DNA of 64,000 bases from DATBVX01 sp963724625 (GCA_963724625.1 CAVRVO010000013.1:1-64000); one strand, 5' to 3'; shown: positions 49,394-58,661, counted from the stretch's first letter. Numbers and translations are program-made. Notes: generated from the sequence alone by a model not told the origin.

Positions 49394-50713
49394 ATGACCT
49401 CCGTCTGGTCATTTGCTCTCGCCCGGCTCCTGGTGCTGCTGGCGATCGCGCTGGCGGGCGGCTTTGTATTTGGCCGACCGCTGGTGTGGTTGGTCGCGGT
49501 ACTCGCCGGCTACCTGTTAGTGCAGCTCATCAACCTCTACCGGCTACACCGCTGGCTGCGTAATCGCAATTATCTCGAGCCTCCTGACGTGAGCGGCGCC
49601 TGGTCGGATGTGGTCGGGCAGGTCGTGCGCCTGCATCGGCGCAAGCGGTTTCACAAGCAGCGCCTGATCCAGCTGTTTCGCGAGTTGCGTCGCTCCACGG
49701 CGGCAATGCCGGACGGCGTGATCGTGCTCAACGCCGGCCGCGAAATTCAGTGGTTCAACCGCACGGCCGCGCGGCTCCTGGGGCTGCAGCGCAAGGCCGA
49801 CCTCGGCCTGCGCATCGACAACCTGATCCGCGTACCCGATTTCGTGCAGTACCTGGAGCAGGGTGACTACAGCAGTTCTGTGGTCATTAACTGGCCCGTG
49901 GGCGGTGAGTTCACGTTGTCGGTTCAGCTCATTCCCTACGGCGGCGGCCAGCAGCTGATGCTGGTCCGCGACGTGACACGGCAGGCCAAGCTCGAATCCA
50001 TGCGTAAGGACTTCGTCGCCAACGCCTCCCATGAACTGCGGTCACCGCTCACCGTAGTCACTGGTTATCTGGACACGCTCGCCGAGGACACCGCCATCGA
50101 TCCGTCCTGGCTCGGTCCGATCAGCGAGATGCGCCGCCAGGCCGATCGCATGGGCGCGATCGTAAATGATCTCCTCGAGCTGTCGAAGCTCGAGTCCGCT
50201 GAGACAGAAGCAGGATACGAACCGGTCGACGTGGCGGGAATGCTGTCGCTGCTGCGCAAGGAGCACACGCAACCGCAGCGTCCACGTGAGTTCGTCCTGA
50301 AGCTCGACAGCAACGCGAAACTCGCCGGAGAAGAAGGCGAGATTCATTCGGCGTTCTCCAACGTGATCGCGAACGCCGTCAAGTTCACCCCGGCCGATGG
50401 CAGCATCGAGGTGCGCTGGTGGACGGACGGGAGCGGTGCGCATCTGTCGGTGCGCGACACCGGAATTGGTATTCCCGCCGAGCACATCCCTCGTCTGACC
50501 GAGCGCTTCTATCGCGTAGACGCAGGCCGCGCACGCCAGCATGGTGGATCGGGGCTCGGCTTGGCCATTGTGAAGCATGTATTACAGCGCCACGGCGCAC
50601 GCCTTGAGGTCGAGAGTGAGGAAGGTCGCGGCAGCCGGTTCACGTGTCACTTCCCGCGCGCACGGGTGATTGAGTCTGCGGAAAGCCCGGCTCGCATTGC
50701 CGCCGAAGGTTAG
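49394..50713 (+). CDS. phoR: Phosphate regulon sensor histidine kinase PhoR
   Basis: A 439-residue membrane kinase: two N-terminal hydrophobic helices (about 7-26 and 29-48), the charged linker typical of PhoR (RRKRFHKQRLIQLFRELRRS), a PAS domain (100-195), HisKA with His213 (FVANASHELRSPLTVV) and HATPase (FSNVIANAVKFTP, DTGIGIP, GSGLGLAIV). It reads phosphate status through PstSCAB and PhoU, both encoded downstream, and phosphorylates PhoB. Adjacent plcP and agt make this locus a direct starvation-response unit. Confidence 0.93.
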   Translation: MTSVWSFALARLLVLLAIALAGGFVFGRPLVWLVAVLAGYLLVQLINLYRLHRWLRNRNYLEPPDVSGAWSDVVGQVVRLHRRKRFHKQRLIQLFRELRRSTAAMPDGVIVLNAGREIQWFNRTAARLLGLQRKADLGLRIDNLIRVPDFVQYLEQGDYSSSVVINWPVGGEFTLSVQLIPYGGGQQLMLVRDVTRQAKLESMRKDFVANASHELRSPLTVVTGYLDTLAEDTAIDPSWLGPISEMRRQADRMGAIVNDLLELSKLESAETEAGYEPVDVAGMLSLLRKEHTQPQRPREFVLKLDSNAKLAGEEGEIHSAFSNVIANAVKFTPADGSIEVRWWTDGSGAHLSVRDTGIGIPAEHIPRLTERFYRVDAGRARQHGGSGLGLAIVKHVLQRHGARLEVESEEGRGSRFTCHFPRARVIESAESPARIAAEG

Positions 50714-50875
50714 GAAAGACGGTCAATTGACTGGTTGCCGCCGAATCCTGCGTCCTTATGTGAACTAACGCACGTAACTTGCGGCGTTGTAAAGAAATCG
50801 TAGCCTAGATTTCAAGGGGGTGTAACGCAGCGCCCTCAGGCTCATCGTCGGTACTCTCTATATATAGGGAGCGGC
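50714..50875. other. phoR-plcP intergenic region
   Basis: 162 nt without a gene. A TTGTAAA-GAAA-TCGTAGC string (50787-50804) loosely resembles a Pho box but has no -10 at the right distance. A TATATATA tract (about 50859-50866) lies just before the GGGAG ribosome site of plcP. plcP may be read from phoBR, from its own promoter here, or from both. Confidence 0.3.
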
Positions 50876-51661
50876 ATGAGCCACGTTCCCACACTGCGAC
50901 TGCGATCCGCCTTCATTTCGGACATTCATCTCGGTACCCGGGGCTGCCGGGCCGACTTGCTACTGGAGTTCCTGAAGAGCGTGCACGTCGAAACGCTCTT
51001 TCTGGTCGGCGATGTGATCGACTTCTGGAGCCTGAGTCGCAATGTCTTCTGGCCGCAGGCCCACAACAATGTCATCCGCGTACTGCTCGGCAAAGCCAAG
51101 CACGGCACACGCGTCATTTATGTGCCAGGCAATCACGATGATGTGTTCAGAGAACTCGAGGGTTCCGTGTTCGGCCATCTGGAGGTGCACCGGGAATACG
51201 TGCACGAAACCGCAGACCGTCGACGCTTTCTGATCCTGCACGGCGATGAGTTCGACAGCGTCGTGAAGTGCAGTCGCTGGCTCACTCGTCTTGGCAGCTG
51301 GGTGTACGACTCGCTGCTGTGGCTCAATCAGCACGTCAATCGGGTGCGTCGCGCGCTAGGGTTCCCACACTGGTCGCTGGTGTCGTACCTGAAGCAGATG
51401 AGTCGCAACGCCGTGCAGTACATCGCCAGTTTCGAGCAAGCCGTGGCGTATGCAGCGTTCCGTCGCGGCGTCGACGGCGTGATCTGCGGCCATATTCACC
51501 GACCGGCGCTGATGAAACTCAACGGAGTCATGTACTGCAACGACGGCGATTGGGTCGAGAACTGCAGTGTGCTGGTGGAGGACTTCAGCGGCCGACTGTC
51601 GCTGTGGAACTGGGTCGAGCAGCGCGAACGGCTGGCGCCGCTGATCGAACAAGCTGCTTGA
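50876..51661 (+). CDS. plcP: PlcP-type phospholipase C (calcineurin-like metallophosphoesterase)
   Basis: A 261-residue two-metal phosphoesterase related to UDP-2,3-diacylglucosamine hydrolases. Metal ligands: Asp16/His18 (SDIHLG), Asp46 (VGDVID), Asn86/His87 (GNHDD), His122 (LHGDEFD), His206/His208 (CGHIHRP). The stretches GTRGCRADLLLEFL, DFWSLSRNVFWPQAHN and CNDGDWVENCSVLVED match the PlcP group known from Sinorhizobium and marine bacteria, which cleaves phosphatidylcholine/ethanolamine to diacylglycerol during phosphate starvation. The glycosyltransferase gene 46 nt downstream is the usual PlcP partner. The alternative is an LpxH-like role in lipid A synthesis. Confidence 0.82.
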   Translation: MSHVPTLRLRSAFISDIHLGTRGCRADLLLEFLKSVHVETLFLVGDVIDFWSLSRNVFWPQAHNNVIRVLLGKAKHGTRVIYVPGNHDDVFRELEGSVFGHLEVHREYVHETADRRRFLILHGDEFDSVVKCSRWLTRLGSWVYDSLLWLNQHVNRVRRALGFPHWSLVSYLKQMSRNAVQYIASFEQAVAYAAFRRGVDGVICGHIHRPALMKLNGVMYCNDGDWVENCSVLVEDFSGRLSLWNWVEQRERLAPLIEQAA

Positions 51662-51707
51662 GGCAAGGTTCCTTGTTGGCCCGATACCGGCGGAGTCTAT
51701 CGCCCGG

Positions 51708-52745
51708 ATGAAAATCGCCCTGATCACCGATGCGTGGCGACCGCAGACCAACGGCGTCGTCACGACGCTGACGTGCACGCTCGCCGGGCTGCGGCGACTG
51801 GGGCACGAGACGCTCGCGGTTACTCCCGAAGCCTTTCGCAGCATTCCATTGCCGACCTATCCGGAGATCCGACTCGCACTTTTCCCCGGGCGTCAGGTAG
51901 CGCAGCGACTCGAGGGTTTTGCGCCCGATGCGGTGCATATCGCAACCGAGGGCCCGCTGGGGGCAGCGGCTCGCGCATGGTGCCTGCGGACCGAGCGGCC
52001 CTTTACCACCTCGTACCACACGCAGTTCCCCGAGTACGTGCGGGCACGCTTTCCGATTCCGGAAAGCTGGAGCTACGCATTCCTGCGTCGCTTCCACAGC
52101 ATGGCAGCGCGCATGATGGTCTCGACTGAGCACATGCGCCGTCGCCTCGAAGCGCGCGGCTTCCACAACACCGCGCTGTGGACGCGCGGCGTCGACGTGA
52201 CTGCGTTTCACCCTTGTCCGCGCGACCTGCTGGATACGCCACGACCGATCCTGCTCTATGCGGGACGCGTCGCCGTGGAAAAGAACCTTGAGGCGTTTCT
52301 CGAACTCGAGGTGCCCGGCACCAAGTACGTCGTTGGCGGGGGCCCGGCGTTGGAGACACTGAGCACGCGCTATCCCGCGGCAATTTTTGCCGGCTACAAG
52401 TATGGCGAAGACCTCGCACGCCATCTTTCAGCTGCGGACGTGTTCGTGTTTCCGAGCCGCACGGACACGTTCGGCATCGTGTTGCTCGAAGCGATGGCCT
52501 GTGGCACGCCCGTGGCGGCTTTCCCGGTCGTAGGCCCGATCGATGTCGTAAAGGAGGGAATCAGCGGTTGTCTGCGCGAGGATCTGCGTGCGGCGATTGC
52601 CGGTGCGCTCACACTCGATCGCGAGGCCTGTCGGCAATATGCGCAGGGCTTCACCTGGGAACGTGCCACTCAGCAGTTCCTCGGCAATCTGCAGCCGCGC
52701 GTCCAGATTCCAGGTGCGACAGCAGTCACCGTTCCAGCGGAATGA
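51708..52745 (+). CDS. agt: Agt-like diacylglycerol glycosyltransferase (GT4 family)
   Basis: A 345-residue GT-B retaining glycosyltransferase. The N-terminal Rossmann segment is MKIALITDAWRPQTNGVVTTL; the C-terminal sugar-nucleotide site is VVGGGPAL...FPSRTDTFGIVLLEAMACGTPV with the Glu-x7-Glu pattern. With plcP upstream, the expected job is to glycosylate the diacylglycerol released from phospholipids, giving phosphorus-free glycolipids. The sugar donor is not predictable. A general GT4 mannosyltransferase role is the alternative. The stop overlaps a possible ATG (52742) of the next gene. Confidence 0.8.
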   Translation: MKIALITDAWRPQTNGVVTTLTCTLAGLRRLGHETLAVTPEAFRSIPLPTYPEIRLALFPGRQVAQRLEGFAPDAVHIATEGPLGAAARAWCLRTERPFTTSYHTQFPEYVRARFPIPESWSYAFLRRFHSMAARMMVSTEHMRRRLEARGFHNTALWTRGVDVTAFHPCPRDLLDTPRPILLYAGRVAVEKNLEAFLELEVPGTKYVVGGGPALETLSTRYPAAIFAGYKYGEDLARHLSAADVFVFPSRTDTFGIVLLEAMACGTPVAAFPVVGPIDVVKEGISGCLREDLRAAIAGALTLDREACRQYAQGFTWERATQQFLGNLQPRVQIPGATAVTVPAE

Positions 52746-52768
52746 GGAATGCAGCGCGGGCGGTTATC

Positions 52769-53719
52769 ATGTCGCCCGTGAACAAGTCCTCCCTGATTTA
52801 TCTGGCTGGCCATCGCGGCCTTGCGGGCTCGGCGATCCTGCGGCGGCTGCAGGCCGAGCGTTACACGAATCTGATCACGCAAACCAGCAAGCAACTGGAC
52901 CTGCGCAATCAGCGCGCGGTGGATCGGTTCTTCGACGGCGCACGACCGGAGGTGGTCATCCTCGCGGCGGCACGCGTAGGCGGCATCTATGCGAACGACA
53001 GCCACCCGGCAGACTTCATCCGCGACAATCTGCAGATCCAGACCAACGTGATCGATGCCGCACACCGGTTCGGCGCGAGCAAGTTTGTGTTCCTGGGATC
53101 AAGTTGCATCTATCCGCGCCTCGCCCCGCAGCCGATGAAGGAAGAGTACCTGTTGACCGGTGAGCTCGAGCCGACCAACCAGTGGTACGCGATTGCCAAG
53201 ATTGCCGGGCTCAAGATGTGCCAGGCATACCGCCGCCAGCACGGCTTCGATGCGATAGCGGTGCTGCCAACCAATCTCTACGGCCCGCACGACAACTTCA
53301 GCACCACCGAATCGCATGTGCTGCCGGCGCTGATCCGCCGTTTTCACGACGCTACGCAGCAAAGTGAGGCGGAAGTCGTCGTGTGGGGCACGGGCGAGCC
53401 GCGCCGCGAATTTCTGCATGTCGACGATTTTGCGGCAGCAGTGGTGCTGCTGATGAGACGCTACGCCGAGGAAGCCCCCATCAACATCGGGACTGGTGAA
53501 GACGTGTCAATCGCGGACCTGGCCGAGTTGGTGGGCGAGACGGTGGGCTTCAAGGGTCGTGTCGTTCTGGACCCATCGAAACCGGACGGTGTCCCGCGTA
53601 AGCTACTGGATGTCTCGCGGATCAGAGCGCTCGGCTGGGAACCGAAGGTGGGGCTGAAGGAAGGAATCGCTTCCACTTATGCGTGGTTCCAAGAGCACGA
53701 GCGCGAAGCGCGACGCTAG
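52769..53719 (+). CDS. fcl: GDP-L-fucose synthase-like NAD(P)-dependent epimerase/reductase
   Basis: About 316 residues, extended SDR. Rossmann motif LAGHRGLAGSAI, NLQIQTNVIDAAHRFG, catalytic Ser (LGSSCIYP), YAIAKIAGLKMC (Tyr/Lys), NLYGPHDNF and EPRREFLHVDDFA are typical of Fcl/WcaG, which turns GDP-4-keto-6-deoxy-mannose into GDP-L-fucose. No gmd (dehydratase) is present in the window. Start 52769 fits the family; an ATG at 52742 overlapping the agt stop (ATGA) is also possible. Position after agt suggests it may supply a deoxysugar donor, but this is inference. Confidence 0.85.
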   Translation: MSPVNKSSLIYLAGHRGLAGSAILRRLQAERYTNLITQTSKQLDLRNQRAVDRFFDGARPEVVILAAARVGGIYANDSHPADFIRDNLQIQTNVIDAAHRFGASKFVFLGSSCIYPRLAPQPMKEEYLLTGELEPTNQWYAIAKIAGLKMCQAYRRQHGFDAIAVLPTNLYGPHDNFSTTESHVLPALIRRFHDATQQSEAEVVVWGTGEPRREFLHVDDFAAAVVLLMRRYAEEAPINIGTGEDVSIADLAELVGETVGFKGRVVLDPSKPDGVPRKLLDVSRIRALGWEPKVGLKEGIASTYAWFQEHEREARR

Positions 53720-53851
53720 GCTGTAGGGTGCACTTACGCAACTTCCGGCCACGCAGGGTGTCATACGACCGCAACCGATCTGCAAACCTCGCGTCGCGGC
53801 GCGAACTTAGCATCGCTTGCTGACAATGCATCGGAACTGTGAGGGTCGCTC

Positions 53852-55684
53852 ATGCCTCGAGCGGAGCGGAAAACTTCGCTGGATCTGAAGGGCCTGATCC
53901 CAAGTAATCTCGCCGGACCGCTGCAGCCGCTGATCGAGTCCCTGCTGAAAGAGTTGCTCGCACTCGGAAGGATCGAGCGCTTCTACCGATCACTGCCAGT
54001 CCTTGGCAGTCCTTGCGAGTTCGCACGCGTGGCGCTGGAGGGACTCGGGGCGCGTTTCGGCGTGCGCTCCGAGGAGCAATTTCGCATCCCGTCTCACGGG
54101 CCGACTATTGTCGTGGCCAACCACCCCTTTGGCGGCATAGAGGGGCTGTTCCTGATCTGGCTGCTCACCTGTCTGCGCGCCGACGTGAAAGTGTTGGCGA
54201 ATATCCACCTCAGCCGTATCCCGGAACTGAAGCCGCTTTTCTTTGCGATCGATCCGTTCGGACGGGCAGCCGCGACGCGTCCGAACGCAACCGGTCTGCG
54301 CCAGGCGCTGCGCTGGGTACGGGGCGGAGGACTGTTGCTGATGTTTCCCGCCGGCGAAGTGGCGCACCTGGATCTACGTACCGGGGCAGTCGCCGATCCG
54401 TTGTGGGGTAACCTCGCAGCTCGGTTTATCCGGCTGGCTGCAGCCGATGTTGTCCCAGTATTCATCGATGGCCGCAACAGTCTCCAGTTTCAGCTCGCAG
54501 GAATCATTCACGCCCGTTTGCGCACCCTGCTGCTGGCGCGCGAGATGTTCAACAAGAGGCGCAACCCAATTCCGGTTCGCATCGGTCAACCAATCCCGTT
54601 TTCGAAACTTCAAGCGCTGAAGGCGGATGACGAACTCGCTGCATACGTGCGAGTAAAGACTTACATGCTGGGTGCGGCGAACCCGACTGGATTCGTCTCC
54701 CATCAAGTAGCCGAGAAGGCGCATCGAGAGGCGCTCGCGGCGCCCGTCGCGCCGCAACGATTGCAGGCGGAGATCGCGGCGTTACCTGTCGACCAGCGAC
54801 TGATCGAAAGCGCCGAGTTCCAGGTCTACTGCGCGAGCGCGCTGCAGATCCCCTGGGTACTACAAGAAATCGGCCGTTGCCGCGAGCTGACGTTCCGTGC
54901 AGTGGGCGAGGGCACCGGGCGGACCGCGGATATCGACCTGTTCGATGACTACTACGAGCATCTGTTCGTCTGGAACGCCGAGCGCGAGGAACTCGTGGGC
55001 GCGTACCGATTGGGTCAGGTGGACCGCATCTGCGCACGCTTCGGCAAGCGCGGCCTCTACAGCTCCACCCTGTTCGAATTTCGTGACCCGCTGATGCGCG
55101 CGTTGCAGCCCGCGCTGGAGCTCGGCCGCTCGTTCGTCATCCCGGAGTATCAGAAGAGCTTCGCAGCGCTGATGCTGCTGTGGAAGGGCATCGCCGAATA
55201 CCTCGTGCGTCACCCGCGCTATCGCTTGCTGTTCGGTGCGGTGAGCATCAGTAACGACTACGCGCTGCTGTCGAAGGCCATGCTGATCGAATATCTGCGT
55301 CATCACAATTACGAAACGCGGCTGGCCAGGTACGTCCGTCCGCATCGCCCCTTTCGCCGCCGTCACGACTTGCGTCTGCTGGCGGCAGAGCTCAAAGGGC
55401 TCGGCGACATCGAAGCACTTTCCGCGCTCGTGAGTGACGTCGAGCCCGACGGCAAGGGCGTTCCGATACTGCTGCGCCAATACCTGAAGCTCGGCGGTCG
55501 TCTGCTCGGTTTCAACGTCGACCCCGCGTTCAGCAATTCAATCGACTGCCTGATCATGGTAGATCTGCTGCAAACCGATGCGCGCGTGCTCAACAAATAC
55601 ATGGGACGCGAACACGCTGAGGTGTTTCTCGCTTTCCATGCCGGGCTGCGGAGTTCGCAGGGTGCCGATAAGGCAGTGAGCTAG
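53852..55684 (+). CDS. olsF: OlsF-like bifunctional N-/O-acyltransferase (ornithine/aminolipid synthase)
   Basis: A 610-residue fusion. The N-terminal lysophospholipid-acyltransferase domain has IVVANHPFGGIEGLF (His91, with Glu97 where an acidic residue is expected) and LLLMFPAGEVAHL. The C-terminal GNAT/OlsB-like domain begins near residue 315, with the stretch DIDLFDDYYEHLFVWN and the segment ELVGAYRLG. This order matches OlsF of Serratia/Flavobacterium, which makes ornithine lipids in one protein: the C-terminal part N-acylates ornithine and the N-terminal part adds the second acyl chain. Location inside a pho/pst island fits, since ornithine lipids lack phosphorus. The amino acid used (ornithine, lysine, glycine) is not visible. 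A GTGTCAT-ACGA-CCGCAAC string (53758-53775) upstream is only a weak Pho box. Confidence 0.75.
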   Translation: MPRAERKTSLDLKGLIPSNLAGPLQPLIESLLKELLALGRIERFYRSLPVLGSPCEFARVALEGLGARFGVRSEEQFRIPSHGPTIVVANHPFGGIEGLFLIWLLTCLRADVKVLANIHLSRIPELKPLFFAIDPFGRAAATRPNATGLRQALRWVRGGGLLLMFPAGEVAHLDLRTGAVADPLWGNLAARFIRLAAADVVPVFIDGRNSLQFQLAGIIHARLRTLLLAREMFNKRRNPIPVRIGQPIPFSKLQALKADDELAAYVRVKTYMLGAANPTGFVSHQVAEKAHREALAAPVAPQRLQAEIAALPVDQRLIESAEFQVYCASALQIPWVLQEIGRCRELTFRAVGEGTGRTADIDLFDDYYEHLFVWNAEREELVGAYRLGQVDRICARFGKRGLYSSTLFEFRDPLMRALQPALELGRSFVIPEYQKSFAALMLLWKGIAEYLVRHPRYRLLFGAVSISNDYALLSKAMLIEYLRHHNYETRLARYVRPHRPFRRRHDLRLLAAELKGLGDIEALSALVSDVEPDGKGVPILLRQYLKLGGRLLGFNVDPAFSNSIDCLIMVDLLQTDARVLNKYMGREHAEVFLAFHAGLRSSQGADKAVS

Positions 55685-56023
55685 TGCTCAGACTCGACGC
55701 CATACATCTGTATGACGACCATCTGCTCTCGCGATTCGCGACCCAGTTCATGAGCGTGTAACTCGTGATCAAGAAACTTCGGGGATGAACCCGCTCGCGG
55801 CCCCCGCTGGAGCTCGCCGACCTTGGCTGCGAGACCGAAGCGGCAACCGAGCGACCTCCGGGTCCGAGACATGGCGTGGAATGCGGCAGACCGACAGGTG
55901 GGTCGACCCGCAGCTCCACCCCGAGCTTGACCTGCATCACAGGACTCTCTCGCCAACGCCTCCCCGTGGTTCGAGGCGTAGTACACTGCGCCAACAGCCG
56001 CTCGCCGCGGCCCGGAGATCGCG
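55685..56023. other. olsF-phoU intergenic region
   Basis: 339 nt. Small open frames exist on both strands but none shows recognisable protein features or a good start, so no gene is called. The right end holds the phoU promoter element (TACACT) and the ribosome site GGAG (56014-56017). Confidence 0.35.
55982..55987 (+). promoter_or_regulatory. -10-like element of phoU
   Basis: TACACT in GTAGTACACTGCG, 36 nt before the phoU ATG. The same TAGTACACT string precedes dusA. No -35 or Pho box at the expected spacing is found. Confidence 0.4.
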
Positions 56024-56746
56024 ATGGAAACTGCTGATCTTTCACACCATATCTCGCGCCGCTTTAACGAGGATCTCGAGCGCCTGCGCAACAAGGTGCT
56101 CACCATGGGCGGGTTCGTGGAGCAACAGTTGCAGAAGGCCATCACCGCCCTGGTCGAGGGTGACAGTACGCTCGGCGAATCTGTGGCGATGGACGACTAC
56201 AAGGTCAACGGCATGGAGGTCACCATCGACGAGGAGGCGAGCCGCATTCTCGCGACGCGCGGGCCCACCGCCGGTGACCTGCGTGTCATTGTGGCGATCA
56301 TCAAGACGATCACCGATCTGGAGCGCATCGGTGACGAGGGCGAGAAGATCGGTTACATCGCCTCCCGTCTTGCTTCCATGGAACGTCCGGCCGACAAATA
56401 TCGCGAGGTCAAACATCTTGGCCGCCTGGTCGCCGAGATGGTGCATGGTGCGCTGGACGCATTTGCGCGGCTGGACGCGCAGGCCGCACTCACGGTCGCG
56501 CAGGAAGACAAGATAGTCGACGAGGAATACGAGGCCATCCAGCGCCAGTGCATCACGTTCATGATGGAAGATCCGCGGACCATTCGACGTGCGCTGGACG
56601 CGATGTGGGTGGTACGCGCGCTGGAGCGCATCGGCGATCACGCCAAGAACATCTGTGAATACGTCATCTACATGGTGCACGGTAAGGACGTCCGCCACAC
56701 TTCCCTGGACGACGTCGAGCGGGACCTGCGGGCCGACGCACACTGA
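56024..56746 (+). CDS. phoU: Phosphate signalling protein PhoU
   Basis: A 240-residue all-helical protein with two PhoU three-helix repeats. Metal-binding signatures IIKTITDLERIGDEGEKIG and VVRALERIGDHAKNICEYVIY are both present. PhoU links the Pst transporter to PhoR and keeps the regulon off when phosphate is plentiful. It usually sits last in pstSCAB-phoU; here it lies 2 kb upstream of pstS with dsbB and dapE between, so the operon is split. dsbB follows after 3 nt. Confidence 0.94.
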   Translation: METADLSHHISRRFNEDLERLRNKVLTMGGFVEQQLQKAITALVEGDSTLGESVAMDDYKVNGMEVTIDEEASRILATRGPTAGDLRVIVAIIKTITDLERIGDEGEKIGYIASRLASMERPADKYREVKHLGRLVAEMVHGALDAFARLDAQAALTVAQEDKIVDEEYEAIQRQCITFMMEDPRTIRRALDAMWVVRALERIGDHAKNICEYVIYMVHGKDVRHTSLDDVERDLRADAH

Positions 56747-56749
56747 CAG

Positions 56750-57283
56750 ATGCGACGCTGGCTGTTGAATTTTGCCGGTGCGCTAGCGTGCGCGCTGCTG
56801 CTGGGCTACGCGTACTACCTGCAGTTCGTGCAGCATCTCGAGCCCTGCCCCCTGTGCATCTTTCAACGCGTCGCCGTGTTTGCGCTGGGCTGCGTTTTCC
56901 TGCTTGCGGCCATTCATCAGCCGCGGACGACCGGCGCCCGGGTCTACGCGGTGCTGATCATGTTGTGCGCACTCGCCGGCATCGGCGTCGCGGCTCGTCA
57001 CATCTACATTCAGAGCCTGCCGCCCGGGAGCGTACCTTCCTGCGGGGCGACGCTCGACTACATGTTCGAGGTATTCCCGGTGACGGAAGTCATTCGCAAG
57101 GTCCTCACCGGTTCCGGCGAGTGCGCGACCATCAACTGGTCGTTTCTCGGCCTGAGCATGCCGTGGTGGGTGCTCATCTGGTGCGCGGTGTTGGGGAGCG
57201 CCGGCCTCATCGTTAACTGGGAGGGGTCCTCCAGCGGCGCCCCTTCGATGCGACGGCGGCGCGTGGAGCCGATAATCCGCTAG
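56750..57283 (+). CDS. dsbB: Disulfide bond formation protein DsbB
   Basis: A 177-residue inner-membrane protein with four hydrophobic helices. Redox pair Cys33/Cys36 (EPCPLCIFQR) and loop pair Cys98/Cys125 (VPSCGATLDY; GSGECATINW) are all present. It reoxidises periplasmic DsbA and passes electrons to quinones. It is 3 nt after phoU, probably co-transcribed, and converges on dapE with a 12-nt gap. The family length is normal. Confidence 0.92.
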   Translation: MRRWLLNFAGALACALLLGYAYYLQFVQHLEPCPLCIFQRVAVFALGCVFLLAAIHQPRTTGARVYAVLIMLCALAGIGVAARHIYIQSLPPGSVPSCGATLDYMFEVFPVTEVIRKVLTGSGECATINWSFLGLSMPWWVLIWCAVLGSAGLIVNWEGSSSGAPSMRRRRVEPIIR

Positions 57284-57295
57284 CCGCCCACATTC

Positions 57296-58424
57296 CTAGA
57301 CGAGCAGCAGTTCCATCAGTCGCTCGTATATTCGTTGCAACCGCAGGATATCCCCGACCAGCACGTGCTCGTTGACCTTGTGAATACTCGCATTGACGAC
57401 ACCGAGCTCCACCACCTGGGCGCCAGTCGGCGCGATGAAGCGCCCGTCCGAGGTCCCGCCGCCGGTTGAGAGGGATGGGCGTCAGGCCGGTGACATCGCG
57501 CACGGCACGTGTCGCGGCATCCGATAGCGTTCCCGGTGTGGTGAAGAAGGGATTGCCGGAGAGAAACCACTCGAGGGTGTACTTCACTCGGTGCCGATCG
57601 AGGATCGATTCCACGGCCTGCTTCAGTCCCGCGACGCTCTGTTCGGTCGAGAAACGAAGGTTGAAGCGGGCCTTGAGCTCACCGGGAATCACGTTGGGCG
57701 CACCAGTGCCTGCGTTGAGGTTTGAGACCTGAAAGCTGGTCGGCTGAAAGTGTTCATTTCCCTCGTCCCAGACACGAGTGGTCAGCTCCACCAGCGCAGG
57801 AGCCAGGGCGTGAATCGGATTGTCCGCAAGCTGCGGATATGCGACATGGCCTTGAACGCCGTGTACTGTCAGGCGCCCGCTCAGTGACCCACGCCGCCCG
57901 ATCTTGATCGTATCGCCGAGCTGCGCCTCGCTCGAGGGTTCGCCCACGACGCATAAATCGATCCGCTCGCCACGCGCTTCGAGCGCTTCGATGACGCGAC
58001 GTGTTCCGTCCACCGACTGGCCTTCCTCATCGCTCGTGATCAGCAGCGCGATCGAGCCGCGATGCCCGGCATGCGCGCGCACGAACTCCTCGCAGGCGAC
58101 GAGCATGGCGGCGAGCCCGCTCTTCATGTCAGCCGCGCCGCGTCCGTATAGAACGCCGTCGCGTACCACGGGTGTGAATGGATCGGTACCCCATTCTTCC
58201 AGCGGGCCGGTCGGTACGACGTCGGTGTGCCCTGCGAAGCACAGCAGCGGCCCGGAGCTGCCACGGCGCGCCCAGAAGTTGTCCACATTGTTGAAACGCA
58301 TGCGCTCGACTGCGAAACCAATCCGTTCGAGGCGTTCGCTCAGGAGCTCCTGGCAACCGCCATCGGCGGGACTGATCGAGGCGCGCGAGATGAGGACCCG
58401 CGTCAGCTCTAGGGCGTCGGACAT
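57296..58424 (-). CDS. dapE: Succinyl-diaminopimelate desuccinylase DapE (frameshift as sequenced)
   Basis: About 375 residues; a two-zinc M20 amidohydrolase in the lysine/meso-DAP pathway. Visible: CFAGHTDVVPTGP and YGRGAADMKSGLAAML (metal ligands), LLITSDEEG (catalytic Glu), GEPSS, and the C-terminal IHKVNEHV. The frame breaks at GGG 57472-57474 (CCC on the coding strand). Deleting one base restores TPILSTGGGTSDGRFIAPTG and a stop at 57296. Uncorrected, the frame would run wrongly into dsbB. Start ATG 58424 fits the family (MSDALELTRVLISRASI). Confidence 0.9.
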
Positions 58425-58541
58425 CGGTACGCGAACTTCTCCGGACTTGGCTGGGGCGCGCGGCTTTATAAGAAGATTCTCGCCCGGCTGCAAGCGCGAC
58501 GCTCAGTGCAGGGCGATTCTGAGGCGCGCTGGGCTGCTGAT

Positions 58542-58559
58542 GTGACTGCTTCGTGACAG
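58542..58559 (-). promoter_or_regulatory. Possible second Pho box, reverse orientation
   Basis: On the minus strand it reads CTGTCACGAAGCAGTCAC: CTGTCAC and CAGTCAC separated by 4 nt, 13 of 14 key bases to consensus. No -10 lies 10 nt downstream on that strand, so it may be an upstream auxiliary site for pstS or a site acting toward dapE. Confidence 0.4.
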
Positions 58560-58661
58560 GCACATGTCAGCCGCGAGCGACCCGAAAGCGTGCCACCGCC
58601 GCTACACTGGTGGCCCGATCATTCTCGTTGAAGAACATGAGCTTGGCTGGCGCCCAGTCGG

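Noticed and set aside
53758..53775. Pho box before olsF
   Set aside because: GTGTCAT-ACGA-CCGCAAC has one good and one poor 7-mer, and no -10 element lies 10 nt downstream; not called as a site.
55590..56145. Minus-strand frames in the olsF-phoU gap
   Set aside because: Two overlapping frames lack ribosome sites, family motifs and plausible composition, and they run into conserved phoU or olsF coding sequence.
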